From Symsagittifera roscoffensis (lineage: Eukaryota; Xenacoelomorpha; Acoela; Convolutidae): a stretch of 64,000 nucleotides of DNA. The notes under the pieces are model-generated. The model worked only from the letters and a program-made list of their open reading frames with translations, did no database searches and had not been told where the DNA came from. Positions 27,900 through 39,888 of this stretch are shown here, piece by piece. The stretch lies in NCBI RefSeq assembly GCF_963678635.1, contig NC_087066.1:56748312-56812311 (forward strand). Reading direction: 5' to 3'. A program made the position numbers and the translations under genes. Numbering within the stretch: the first letter of the stretch is position 1; every line of letters begins with the position of its first letter.

Positions 27900-28770
27900 T
27901 ATCCTAAAAAATTTGCCATCTATCAAAATTACTCTATCTTGTTTTCAAAACTGTAATATCAAAAGGATTTTTCCCCACTTATTGGAAAATCATTGAAATA
28001 GTCCCAATTTCCAAGGACTCCAACAAATCACAAATAGAGAATTACCGGCCAATAAACCTTCTTTGCAATGTATCAAAAAAATAGAGGAACTTATCTTCGA
28101 TGAATTTTATAATCTAACCAACAAACACTTGCATGAAGCCCAACACGGTTTCTGTAGAATGCCATCGGTGGTGACTCAACTTTTAAATTTCTTGAAAATC
28201 TGTACCAAATATGACATTTTAAACGGAACTTTATGTTCTCTACCTAGATTTTCGCAATGCATTTGACAGCGTTTCTCACCAAAAACTAATTGATAAATTA
28301 CAACAACTTGGAATTGGCGGAAACTTTATGAAACTCATTGCAAGTTACTTAACAAACAGGGGACAATATGTGAAATGATAAGCGCTCCCCAACAGCATCA
28401 GTAACTAGTGGTGTGCCACAAGAGTCAATCATTGGACCCCTATTATTCATCCTATTTATAAATGGTTTACCAACTATATTAAAATAAGCGAATCTTTTGG
28501 GTATGCAGATGATTTCAAACTTGTAAATACTGACCCTTGTACTCTACAAGAAGAATTAAACAGAATAGAAAAATGGTTCTCAGACCACGAAATGAAACTC
28601 AATAGTGATAAATGCTATAAACTACCAATCAAAACGAAAAGCGAAATTGATAATTTGACGCTAAATACCAATCGCCTAGGTTGTAAAAAAAAGAACAAAA
28701 AGATCTAGGTATTATAAGGGCGACGAACTTGAACTAGAAAGCAAACTGTGATAAAAGATGTTCCAAGGCC
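27900..28770 (+). pseudogene. C2 reverse transcriptase remnant
   Basis: Frames on the plus strand carry, in order, NYRPINLL (about 28037), EAQHGFC (28134), YLDFRNAFDSVSH (motif A, 28236-28280), SGVPQ.SIIGPLLFILFING (28410-28470) and GYADDF (28499-28516, motif C). At least four frame changes or stops lie between them, so no protein can be made. Confidence 0.8.
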
Positions 28771-29419
28771 CGGAGAGCTTTCTTTTTCTAAAACGCAACG
28801 TATCGAAACTAGCAAACAAATATATGAAACTGAACGCATAGAGAGGGTATGTAGTCCCTGTAATAGCATACGCATCTCAAGCATGGTCAGCAAACAAAGG
28901 TGAAATGAGGGATATCAAAACAATCCAAAAACCGCCCACCTCATGGATACTTGGCATATGGGAAAATTACAACTATAGATTAAAACAACTAGAACTCCTG
29001 CTCTATTCATGTACTTCAAAGTGCACGATGCCCTACTCTTACTATCCATCATGCATGGAAACTATAACATCAAAAAACCCGTATCAATAACGAACAACCC
29101 TGGAAATGACATCAATACAAGACAAACCAGCGGTAATCAAATGAATATTGAAAAAACAACAACAAAAAGCCGATGAAAACGTCTGGAGGAGATCTAGCAG
29201 ACTGTTAAACATCATTACAAAGAAAACAAACTACGATTTAACGAGCTGACGAAGCTGGTTTTAACAAAAATCTACTGGATATTTTTTGAACAAAATAGTA
29301 AAATAAACTCATGCACATGGAGAAGCTTCTGCATTTGTGGCAATTGCAATCCAATGCAGAAATTATAAGCGATCAAACTGTGGGGTGCAAACCCTCGAGC
29401 CAGGAGCTCTAAAGAATGA

Positions 29420-29444
29420 CCTACTACTACTACTACTACTACTG

Positions 29445-29497
<53 letters not shown>

Positions 29498-29510
29498 GAT
29501 ACTACTGCTA
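29420..29510 (+). repeat. (TAC)n microsatellite, probable 3' tail of C2
   Basis: About 30 near-perfect TAC/CTA units with a few interruptions. They lie directly after the decayed 3' part of C2. Confidence 0.9.
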
Positions 29511-30634
29511 AAAATAGATGGCCTTAGAGCTGGGGACCGATCGTTTAGCAGACAAATTTTTTAGCATAGAATATTTTTTATTATGATTTTTTTTCCAGTT
29601 ATCAGAAGGTCAAAAGTATCATAGTAACCGAGGTTACATTCAGGAGTCCTTAATCATGTATTCTAGTCAAAATCCTTGGAACTTTCTAGATATGGAAGTG
29701 ATAATGATAAAAAAAATAAGACAAGTGTTGAAATCCTTTTCAGTTAAAATCGTTACGGGTTACGTTTCTTCAATCAGAACACGCAACTCGACACGTTAAA
29801 AAATAATATACAAATGTTACAAACAAAAAACATCGTCGAAAGTTGATTTGTCCTTTAATGTTCCGAGTACGCAAGCAGCGTTTGCATTCTGTATTGCCAG
29901 GGAGGTTCTCTGATTTAAAAAGCTGCCTGCTCTGGGTTCCTTAGTGCATATGCTTAGGTTCTTACAAAGCTTGTTAAAAAAAATCTGTACTGAGGCCGGC
30001 CGCGCCCTGAATCTCAAAAGATAGCGGTTGAAAATGATATCCATCATCTACAAGATCTTTATATTGAAGTGAAAATTAGTCTTTTAGCCGACCAACGTAA
30101 AATTATGGTGATGATTGATTGACAGATTCTAAAAGACGCTCAGTCTGGGGCCAAGCGTCCCCAATTAAGTCAATTATCTCACAATTTGTCAACAAAACTA
30201 TCAACTTCAAAAACACAACAGTCTAAATTTGCGGCAGAACAAAGAGTTACGCGCACAATAACACTCCTGTTGAATTGAAGCGCAGCGGATCAAGCGGTCG
30301 CTAATCGCCAATCCTGCGTTTGAAGTAAGCTATCACACTTTATAATTGTTCTGAGCCTGCGAAAGAACCGGTCTGCTAAAATCCTTAGACCCCTCAGAGT
30401 TCTTTGAATTTTAAAAAAAGATTATGATGGACACTTTTTTGCTAAAATTAACCAAATTTGAGGAAACTGGATCAACATGTGAAACTTTTATTTCGCTGCG
30501 TTGATAATTAATTTCCATTTTCAAAATCAGAATTGAATGACGTTTTTCGTAACCTGCAAACTTTTGCTGTTCGATAGTGAAGTTTAATTTCCTCTCAACA
30601 ATAGAAATGCCCTGAAATTTAAGAAACCGCAAAA
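29511..30634. other. Gene-poor stretch ending in a repeat interrupted by LTR5
   Basis: No supported gene. A 76-aa minus-strand frame at 29817-30047 has no recognisable motif. From 30507 (GATAATTAATTTCCATTTT) to 30634 the sequence is a diverged copy of 32303-32440, which shows the same repeat without the LTR insertion. Confidence 0.5.
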
Positions 30635-31511
30635 TGTAACATTCGCCCAGACCTTACACAGTGACGGAGCGTAGAAAAAGTACCTAATGACAACCGGTAG
30701 GCGTCAATTACCCTAGTTCTTTTCGTTTTTTAACGGTCTAGACCTAGCCAGTTAGTTTAATGGTCTGTTTAGTGCTAAGTAAAAAAAATACCATTTCAAG
30801 GCCATCAGCCAAACGACTTTTGATCAGCTTTCGTTTTTATGCGAAAATAACCACTTAGTTGGGTCTCCGATCCCCAGAGTCCGTGGTTACTATTAAAAAC
30901 ACGGCTCGGAATGCATTATCTACTACGTTTTTGTGACATTTATATACTGAATCCACTGGAGATGGATTGATTCTTTCCTTTTTTCTTACTACCCATGCTC
31001 TGAAATACTATATAAAATCGGAGTTAATTAAATTATTCAGGGCATCACAGTAGTTAAACGTATTCGTTCAATAGTCTCACAGTTGAACTAAAGTCTCTGA
31101 GCACCAGGCCTCCAATTCCGTCTTCCCTCAGAGATAACGTCGTTATCTCTCAAATCTCGTGGAACGGGAGGGTACGGATCAGCTCCGGATGTCCCACTGG
31201 ACCTTCTTTTTTTCTGATCTACTTCGGCTAAGCTTCTTATCGTGTCTGGTCGTCATGATAAGAGGCTTAATTCTTATTCTATTTTCTTATGACAGTTTTT
31301 CGTATTTTTTATTCGGTGTGGGTTTTCTCGTATTTACCGGACAAAATGGCCGGTTTTTGTAATTCTTTGAAATACTCCAGTTCCAATCGAAAAACTGAAA
31401 GTTCAAAAACTAGAACATTCATAACCTCCTTTTTCAAGGATTTCACTGTCTTTAACGTCTTAATTGTTGTTTCCGGAGGGTTCGACTGTGCCAATCCAGG
31501 GGAATAGCACA
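30635..31511 (-). repeat. Solo LTR (LTR5, 877 bp), element A family
   Basis: In window orientation it runs TGTAACATTCGCCC to TAGCACA and aligns with LTR1 throughout, including the ACGACTTTTGATCAGCTTTC block and the GGAGATGGATTGA block. It keeps the hairpins GAGATAACG/CGTTATCTC (31131-31149) and CTTATCGTG/CATGATAAG (31236-31262). It is flanked by AAAA on both sides (30631-30634, 31512-31515), a likely 4-bp target duplication. No internal element sequence adjoins it. Confidence 0.87.
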
Positions 31512-31960
31512 AAAATCAAAATTGAACTTAAACAAAGTATTCCTGAAAAAAAAACATCGAAAACTTCACGGAAAGCAAAAACTGAAAGTAGTCACGAGAA
31601 AATTGACAAATCGATGTTTTTCTACAATCTCGAGGAAACGCAACGCGCAAAAGGAAAATTTGCTGGCCACCGCGTGAGTCAATTTTTGATTGCAACCTGA
31701 AGTATATAGTGGTTTACGAAATAAAAAGTAGTGGATGTAGTTCCACCTATGTCGCTCAAACGTGCCAACATCTGAGCTCACGGAAAACAGAGCATCAAAA
31801 GAGTGATTCGCCATTAAGACAGCTGCAATGACAAAAGCAATGACGCTGAGAAATTAATAACATTGGAGGCCCTCCATATAAGTATACGCAAGCCGCAACT
31901 GAACACGCGACGATAACCGAGAGCTCACCTTGAAATATAAATCTCACATAAAGCATGTCA
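31512..31960 (+). pseudogene. Penelope-like element fragment: GIY-YIG endonuclease end
   Basis: The frame at 31709-31820 reads VVYEIKSSGCSSTYVAQT followed by SSRKTEHQKSDSPL, the GIY-YIG type pattern (Cys-rich strand, YVGQT-like turn, Arg, Glu-His) found at the C-terminus of Penelope-like retroelement proteins. The usual Gly of YVGQT is Ala and the first Cys is Ser. A second frame then carries KLITLEALHI and KPQLNTR, the usual tail of these proteins. Frameshifts and stops separate the parts. Confidence 0.75.
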
Positions 31961-32228
31961 CCTTGATTTGATTTTTTTCGAATTAAAACACACAGAATGA
32001 CTAAAAATGTTAAATTAACCCTAGAAAAACATAAACACTAAAAAAAAAGAGAAAATCGCAAACAAATTTTGGACATGTGTTGGAGAACGAAATTTCTCCA
32101 AAAATTAAATTCCAGAAATTAGTGTGAGTAATATTGTAAAATTCCTGGATACTCCTTAACTTAAACATAAATCATTTTTATTATCAAATGTTTTTAACTG
32201 TAAATACATGGAGTTTCAGTTGTATATA

Positions 32229-32259
32229 CCTGATGATGCTAAATATAGCGAGAACGTTC
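32229..32259 (+). ncRNA. Hammerhead-like motif downstream of the Penelope-like fragment
   Basis: CCTGATGA, a 4-bp stem GCTA/TAGC with an AATA loop, then GAGAACGTTC. This is close to the CTGATGA, short stem II, GAAAC-GTC core of the minimal hammerhead ribozymes known from the terminal repeats of Penelope-like elements. The GAGAA in place of GAAA makes this copy probably inactive. Confidence 0.4.
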
Positions 32260-32298
32260 AAGTTTTAAGTCAAATTTTATTGACTGATAACTAGTTTG

Positions 32299-32560
32299 AA
32301 CTGATAATTAATTTCCATTTTTGAATTCAGAAGTCAATCAAGTTTATCGTGACCTTTTCATTTTTGCTATTCGATAACGGAGTTTGCCTTCCTTTTAACA
32401 ATGGAAATGCACTGAATTTAAAAATAAACCACAAGTCAAATTGTGAAAAATCAAAATTGAGCGTGAATAAATTTTATAAAATTTTTCTGAAACAAAATCA
32501 GCAAGACCGAAAAAAAGAATACTCACTACGTTCATTACTCTTAAATAATCATAATTAAGA
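32299..32560 (+). repeat. Uninterrupted copy of the repeat hit by LTR5
   Basis: Sequence from GATAATTAATTTCCATTT through AACAATGGAAATGCACTGAATTT to AAAAATCAAAATTGAG parallels 30507-30634 joined to 31512 onward, without the 877-bp LTR. It lies just after the hammerhead-like motif, as expected for a terminal repeat of a Penelope-like element in partial tandem arrangement. Confidence 0.6.
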
Positions 32561-33060
32561 TTGGATCATAGAACTCTGATACTATAGAGCAACATGCTTT
32601 CAAAGCTTGTAAGTTTACTGGAACTTTTGCTCTTAAAAAGCTGTTTAGAAAACTGTCATGGTGACCGAAGTTACTTCAAGAATGCATTCAAACTGAAAAC
32701 AGTTAATTTCGCAAACTTTTGTGGATCTTCAGGTTTTAAAAATCTAAACTATCTGTAGAAAATGATCAAAGATCATGAAAAGTGTCATACACGTCATTGA
32801 AAACTGTCAAATTTTAAAAAATTAAACGAATCAAAATTCATTATTTTTAGTAAAATTGTTTAAGAACTATAACGTAACAATTTTATTCATCGGGTCACAA
32901 ATTTTTGAGAATTGTTACTTTTTTGTTTTCACGATTTCGTTTTGTCGCTAATTACTTGCTAACATGCAACTTCCAATATTTTTTTGTTATAGCCAAAATT
33001 TTTAGATTCTAGAACTAAAGCTTAAGTGTCACCTCTCTTTTTCTAAACTCGTCGCGCGTG

Positions 33061-33800
33061 TTAATGATCTTCTTTTCGGTGATCCTCAATCCTTGTGGTG
33101 AGATATTGGACCGTCTGGCCAACATAGATTGATTTGCATCCACAGCATTCAAGTTTTTACACAACTTTTGATTTCAACTCACTGCAAAACGAGAATTTTA
33201 AAGAGGGCATACAAGTTTTTTCCCTCGTCGTGAAATTTATTTGCGCATTGGTGATATCGCGCACTTTTTTTGCTAATGTCTGACTGTGATTCCCCCCCCC
33301 CGATATCGAACGATCCAGAACGGTGGTAAATTGCTCTTATAATTACTCAGGCATCTTCTGTTTGTTTTTGCCCTCCCCGATGATCTTTTAAAGGACTGCG
33401 ATGCAACCTGCGACGACCAACATTTGAGATATTGGTTAACCAACCACTGTTTACGGTTGATTTCATTCGCTTTTTCATAATCTTTTCATGTGGACATACT
33501 GCGGAAAACCCAGTGAACAATTCCTTCAATCATATTTCTCTTGTACTGAAGGGGATGTAACTTCTAAAATTTGGTATGGTACCTGTATCCACAGTTAGTT
33601 TTCCTATTTGTTGTGAATACAAATTTGTAAATCCAAAACTGCCAATTTTCTAGATGTGCTTGGTGTCTCTATTGTGAACTTTAAATTTGGATGTAGTAAG
33701 TTTGCTGCCCGTAGCACCTCTTCACAATCACCCATTTTCAGTCTAACCCACTCTTCAGGATCACCCTTCTTTGATGTTGTTTTGCTCGAAAATTTCAATT
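33061..33800 (-). pseudogene. Second Penelope-like fragment (RT end to GIY-YIG)
   Basis: Minus strand. 33604-33798 codes HPNLKFTIETP...KLAVLDLQI, like the late RT segment of Penelope-like proteins. 33347-33529 is a further helical block. 33067-33156 reads KLECCGCKSIYVGQT and LTTRIEDHRKEDH, a good GIY-YIG signature with the Cys pair, YVGQT and the Arg/Glu-His pattern intact. A TAA interrupts just upstream. The parts lie in different frames, so this is a remnant. It is oriented opposite to the fragment at 31512. Confidence 0.75.
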
Positions 33801-36800
33801 AGGTTTTTTTTTTCAAGATACTCCACATAAGACGGTTTTGTTTGGCTAAAAACTGCATGCAAGACAATATCTAATTTTAAATTAGTATGGGTGCTTGGAA
33901 TTCATTATATTTAAAAAATCTATTTTCAACTGAGCTGTGATTAAATCTAAAACCTACGCAACTGCAGCTCTACATGGAGAATAAGTTTCATGGAATTCCT
34001 TAGTTGTGTTATGAGGGGCTCAGTAGAGTGTCTAGGTGAGCTGTTTGTGACTACGTGCCTCCAAAAACTTTAATTATGTTAGAAGCGGCTTAGTTGCGGT
34101 CAACTTGCAATGCTGTAAACTGTCAATCTTAAGCTTTCAATGACATGATCACGTGCTTGATTCAAACTAGCCACATGTTGAAACAAGGGCGGCCGAATCG
34201 CCAGATTTTTTTGCATTAAATTTCTTTTATGTTGTACTCTAAACAATAGTGCAAGTTTTTCTTCAATAACCACTTTTTATGTTTTATATACTTGACTTAA
34301 ATTTCGAAAAAAATTTGGCATTTTTTAAAATAATGATAGTTTTGATCCTCATTTCTATTGAAAGCCTTTGTTTTGATAAATTCTTTCAGTTGGACGACAA
34401 ATGTCATTTCCTTGATTTGGAGCATAAGTTCAACGATAGGGGAAAAGCATTCGCTCACTGCGCAGAAGTGTAAAAGAATAATAAATCATTTGTATAAATA
34501 TGAGGAGCCGGGGATAACAGTCGTTGATCAGTGATTTCTACTATTTCTGAGTCAATTAGTGGTAAAAAAAAACTTGGTGTGTGCGTGGGCCCAAACGCAT
34601 CTAGGATAAAAAATGTACGCCTGTCAAAAGCTTACATCTATATTAACATGTATAAGAGTGTGCTATTGGCAATATGATTTTTCGAAATTTGCCCTTATTC
34701 CCTACAAAAATGGTCAACAAGAGTTGGAAACGAAAATCAGCGACTTTTCAGGTACATTGGCTATCTTTCCTTTCACATAGTTAGAACTAAACAAGTACAA
34801 CTATATTGACAGCATCCATTTCTTTCACTAAATTTTTTTGAACCACTGAAATCGAAACATCAATTGAAGTTCAACTTGATAGCGTTTTTGTTGAAAACTG
34901 TCCTGTTTTACCATTATGTTTTTTTTCAGTCTAACCCATCTTCCCTGAAAACTTGAGGGTTTGAAATTTTAAATCACTTCCATTTTTAGATAAGGTCACT
35001 TGTATTTAATGGCACTGAATTTTTCCGAAGCACTGAAACTGAGATAAATGTTAAACTTCAGATTAAATTGGGTACAATTTAACTCGAAATTTGGTAAAAG
35101 TTATTTCCGCCGTCTCCACTAAACATCTGTATCTTTCGACTTTCCTGTTCGAAAAAAATATGGCCGACTTTGCTTGATCCCAGCCAATTATGTTTCCATG
35201 GACTTTGGCTATGTTTCAACTTAAACCACCGCAATTTTCAATTTTGTTCAATCAATTTCAGGAGTGTTCCTTATTCTTGAACAAATATTGGTTTATTTCT
35301 ACAGCGTCGACTTCCGCGACCCAACTTTTGTCAGTTTAAATTTTTGTCCAATCATTTTTGTCCGATTTTTGTTTCGACTGAGTTGTGTCTCTGTTTTTGT
35401 CATCAAACTATGTGTGTTGGACTCGTTTTGAAGGAATGTTTTTGTCAATTAAAATTCCGTAAATGCGGTTTAAAAAATTTTTCGAATATATTTTTCTCTC
35501 GAACTTATTCAAGCCGTTTTCCATCGTAGCTTCATTTTTTTGAAGTATGAAAAAATGAATATGCCGATTTTGTTCGCTTGAAAATACAGAGGATAATGAA
35601 ATCATCGAGATTCCATTCGGAGTTGAATCAAGTTTTTTTTTAAAATTTTGAATCAAAGTTCACAATATCTAGGAATAAGCTCCCTGGAGTTCGGAAAAGT
35701 TGATCAAAAATAAAACTTTTTATTTACTTGTTAACTTTAAGAAAACTCTAAAATTTCTTGATTTTGATTCATTAAACCCGTCAATTGAACTTAATTGACA
35801 ATCACAACCTTGTATCAATCAAAAGCCATTCTTTGCATTATTTGGCTCAACAATTAGGGCTAAGGAAAACTTTTTGATCAATGCGCACCTTTAGTTTGCT
35901 TTTGACAAAAATGATCATCTAAAAAAAAGAGACCATTCGCAGTACTAAAAAAAAATTCTTTTTTGAAAATTTAGATGAGACTCAATTCAAAATCTGAATC
36001 GCAGAGTTTGTTATCACCCTTTCATTGGTGTTTATTCGATTTACAATAAGAAAAAATTAATTGCAATTAACTCGAATTAAAATCACTGATTTTTTAAATC
36101 AGTTTTTTTCAATTATTTGATTGTTTTGTTCGATAGTTAGTTATAATCTCACTATAGAGTGGAGTAGAGTAATTTAAACGATCATACACAAAACAGAAAA
36201 AAAATTTGTTACATAGCACTCTAAAGGAAAAAGAGTTGTCAGTTGTGACCAGAGTTTAATTTAGGAATAACAGCAGAACGTTTCTTCTTGTTCCCGCACT
36301 AAGCAAACGGAGAAAACAATCGATTATATTACATTTATAACTAAACTTTTATCAAAGTTACAATTAATTATACGAGCCAAGTTTGGATGTTTAAACGACT
36401 AATCATTCCTTATAATGATAAAAAAATTTAGTGACATTATAATAAATTATAATTACATAGAATTGTTTGTAATTTTTCCGAAAATCTCATTTTACCTCCT
36501 CATTTTTTCTGTCAAACTTTTATCAAACAAGAAAAATCAATGATAAGGGTTTATAGCTTAGTTATTCCGTCAAAAACGAAACTTCTTAAATGAGATGCTC
36601 TGTCACACTTTGGTTCATCTGAACGCAAAGTTTCACCACGAAACATATCCCTTCATATTAGTTGAAAATTTCCGCGGTAGGTGAAAAATAACCCTTACTA
36701 ATAAATCATGAAACTAAAACAATATGCTGTTGTTTTTATGGTTAAAAAAGCTTAAGCTTTCCATCATGACACAAGTTTAATCGAGAAGAAACGAAAAAAA

Positions 36801-37680
36801 AAATGTTTTAAATTTGAATTGGTTTGGACACTGCTAAAACAAGTTTCCCATTTTTCACATAAAGCAACGTCTACAAAATCATCAAATATAATTAATTCAG
36901 ATGCAAGGTTGAAGAGAAAGGGGGTAAGAAAAAGGATTATAGTCGACATGGTTTGGATTTTTTGGTTTGCATTTTTTTGCAAACTATATGATTTAGAAAT
37001 TGAGATAAAAATAATCGATGATAACCCATTATCAATTGTATCGAAAAATAGACGGAATAATAATCGATTAAAATTGCAATTTAAATGTAAAATAAATGAT
37101 TTCAATTTGATTTAAAAAAAAGATTATATTGCTTTTATTTTATTAAAATCGATGCTTTCTCAGTTTTAAAAAAATACTTTCCAGCTCAATTCAACGTAAT
37201 TTGATGTAACACACTGCAAAGCCAGTGCTGCGGAAAACATTGACACCGAATATAGCCCAGCATAGAGGATTATTTTTTGGAAAAAAAAATTTTCTCCGAC
37301 GGAAGACTTGTTTCCATTTTGCACCAAATTTTCACCTCTTAATTGTAATTTATTTTAAATTCTTGCTATGTTCTTATTTTGCTATGCAAAATCATTTTAA
37401 CTAAAGTTTCCGGCATTTCAATCATTTTTGCAACCCTGACAGTTTTAGACGATATAGTAGACCCAAGGTTCGATTCTGGTTGACGTTTTTTTTACTTTTG
37501 ATCAACCCACACTGTCGAAAAGTAAAAAAATCAATGTATAAAGCAGGTCTGTTTTAGTTTTTCAATTTAAAAACTAGTCGCGGAAATCGACCTGAAATTA
37601 GTCGCGGACCTCGACCCAGGTTAACAGGTTAAAGTTTGCAGGACTGGAGTTTGGAATTCGAGTAGTTATTGATTATTTGA
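33801..37680. other. AT-rich region with no gene seen
   Basis: About 3.9 kb of AT-rich sequence with only short, biased frames on both strands. I see no domain, RNA gene or clear repeat structure. Ancient decayed transposon sequence or intron/intergenic DNA are both possible. Confidence 0.6.
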
Positions 37681-37690
37681 ACCGCAAAGT

Positions 37691-37996
37691 GTGGAGATTT
37701 TCAAGAAAGTGCTATCCAAACTTCCGAATTTCACATCAGATGAACCAGACGTCTGCACAAACAAGCGACCTCATTTCTGGACTGGTTTATTCCTCCAAAA
37801 AGGCGTTTCAGAGTTCCTTGGCATGATCACAAGAGTTAAGGTAGATCCAGGACTTTGGGAACATGGCTACCCTAGGGAATTGATTTACGGACGTTGTACT
37901 AAAGCCACTTCAGACCCAAATGGCGCGTTCAAACACCTTTATTGTGATCAAATATTCTCTATGTATGCTCTCAATGAAATGAAAGCTGACAATTAA
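37691..37996 (+). CDS. Unrecognised 101-aa open frame
   Basis: ATG-started frame with non-repetitive, protein-like composition (Trp, Cys and His scattered; KRPHFWTGLFLQKGV, DPGLWEHGYPREL). I do not recognise it. It could be a decayed transposon protein or part of a host exon. A second frame follows at 37998-38201 without clear continuity. Confidence 0.25.
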   Translation: MEIFKKVLSKLPNFTSDEPDVCTNKRPHFWTGLFLQKGVSEFLGMITRVKVDPGLWEHGYPRELIYGRCTKATSDPNGAFKHLYCDQIFSMYALNEMKADN

Positions 37997-39077
37997 TTTG
38001 AACTCCATTTTAGTGTTCTCATCTTTGTCTATAGAAAAATGTCAAGATTTGTTGAATCTTTTAATGTGGTTTGGAAATAATATAAAAATTTTCAACTGTA
38101 AATCGATGTATCCCGGGTTGACCAAAATGTGCAAACATGCGTCATACCAAACATGGTTCCATATAAACCATGGAAAAATTGCCGACGTAATTTTATGTTA
38201 GGATAACGCACTTTCGATGCATGGTGCGACGTATGGTTGGGCATTTTTTGTTATAGGGGATTTCAAATTAGACGCCTTTGATTATTTTATCAGGGCTGAT
38301 GAGAAGTGATATGTCACCATGGATGCTATGGAATCATGTATGGCGCGACAAATGATTATAATTGAAACATTTAAGGGGCGACGTATTGTTTTCAAAGGAA
38401 CCTTGGCGCGACGTATATAAGCTGAGAGATCAAATAATTTTTAAGATTTTCGCGGGCTTCCAATAACTGCTCTGAATGACCTCAAAGACGTTTGTAGTAA
38501 CAAATACTTGTTCCTTCATTCGAAGCAAAAACCTGGATTCCAAGCAACGAACATTTTTATCCGATGTAGAAAAATTACTTGAAAACGCAGAAAATTTTTT
38601 CTGTTGACGCGAGAAAACATGCCTGGAGACCGTTGAATAAATTTCGTGAAACTGTCTAAAAACAAATTTTTCAGAAAAACGAAACGTTGTGAATTTAAGC
38701 CACAACATTACGATCATATTTTAAACACAAAGGCGAAGCAGAGCTTCTCATCGGTTTATCATCACCGACGTTTGGCCAACCAATTGAAGCTATAAAAATG
38801 GCCTAACGACCGCATTATGCTTTCTAAAAATTATTTTTATGACAAGAAAGTCGTAAATCATGACCATAATCATTTAAATAATGCCAAAACTTCAGCCTTA
38901 AATTGTTATTACAAAACTAGCAGACTAAAGCCAACAAACGATATTGCAAAAACAAACTAAGATAATGAACTAATGACAGCAGCGTACGTTTCTGGACAAA
39001 ATTACTTTAATGACTACAAATTAATAAAATGATGACGCGGATCACGGTTTTTCGAAAAATACCGAATTTTTATTAAA
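37997..39077. other. Non-coding stretch with scattered GCGACGTAT motifs
   Basis: No gene is supported. Between 38222 and 38415, four similar words (GGTGCGACGTAT, GGCGCGACAAAT, GGGCGACGTATT, GGCGCGACGTAT) recur in about 190 bp. Confidence 0.4.
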
Positions 39078-39119
39078 ATTTAATACAAGGCTGGCGTGTT
39101 ATTAACACATTGTTTTTAA

Positions 39120-39246
39120 CAAGGGTATATTTAACATGTTATTAACCTGCTTTGTTCTTAACAGTGTAAATAACACTTTATTAACCTGCTTTGTTCTTAA
39201 CATGTTATTAACCTGCTTTGTTCTTAACAGTGTAAATAACACTTAA
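39120..39246 (+). repeat. Subterminal tandem repeats of the hAT element
   Basis: The block TGTTATTAACCTGCTTTGTTCTTAACAGTGTAAATAACACTT occurs twice with a short variant between, inside the left end. Subterminal repeats of this kind commonly bind hAT transposase. Confidence 0.7.
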
Positions 39247-39290
39247 GCTGTCTAGAGTACAACCAAGTACTTTTTCAGATTTCGTGCGTT

Positions 39291-39767
39291 ATGCCTCGCT
39301 CCAAGAAGCCGATATGGGACAGTTTTACTGCTATTCACGTCGATGGCGTCAAACGAGCAAAATGCAAGGCAGGTGCTGATGATGTTGTCAACAACCCAGC
39401 ACGAATGGAGAAGCATTTGGCCAAATGTCAACCAGTCGTCATAAATGTTGACGAACAAACTGCAAGTTCATCTGTTCAAGGTCCACCTGCAAAAGTTCTG
39501 AAGCAGTCTACACTCCAAGTTTTGTCGACATCGGCGGTAAAACAACACGAAATCGACCTCAGTGTAACTAGGTATTTTATTGCGACCAATACTCCATTCA
39601 AGGCAGCCAGTAACAGACACCTGAAAAGTTTGGTACAGAAACTTCGGCCAGGGACAACTATACCCGAAAGACAAAAATTTCTGGTGAACTTCTTGATGAA
39701 GTCTACGACCAAGAAAAACAGAAAGTCAAGCAACAAGTACAGAAGGCCCATGTTACCTTGGCTATAG
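39291..39767 (+). pseudogene. hAT transposase N-terminal part (BED-type finger)
   Basis: 158 aa from an ATG. Residues about 7-46 resemble a BED zinc finger (IWDSFTAIHVDG, Cys, then EKHLAKC), although the second Cys of the first pair is Gly. Later residues (RYFIATNTPF, SNRHLKSLV) match the conserved start of hAT transposases. The frame then shifts: 39758-39840 continues with LAIDGWSTLTND, the segment around the first catalytic Asp. The catalytic core after that is deleted. Confidence 0.8.
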
Positions 39768-39888
39768 ATGGTTGGTCTACACTAACGAATGACCCCGTTC
39801 TCGGAATTTCTTTTTACAAGTCAGGCGTGTGTTATCTCGTCAATACAATTAACACATCTGTCACAATACATCTAACACAATCAGTCAA

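Larger units (their letters stand above)
26105..29510 (+). mobile_element. Non-LTR retrotransposon C2, 5'-truncated and split by LTR4
   Basis: Starts within the endonuclease and runs through linker and RT to a (TAC)n tail. Solo LTR4 (27000-27899) interrupts it between the pre-RT block (IISSLDTSKACGPNNS) and the RT core. Many stops and frameshifts show that it is old. 5' truncation and a simple-repeat tail are typical for this class. Confidence 0.8.

Noticed and set aside
29337-29564. Frame with a long poly-leucine run
   Set aside because: Created by the TAC/CTA microsatellite.
29817-30047. 76-aa minus-strand frame as a gene
   Set aside because: No recognisable motif, no conserved neighbour and no good start context.
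38290-38330. A CTGATGAG word as a second hammerhead ribozyme
   Set aside because: There is no GAAA strand after a plausible stem II, so the core cannot form.
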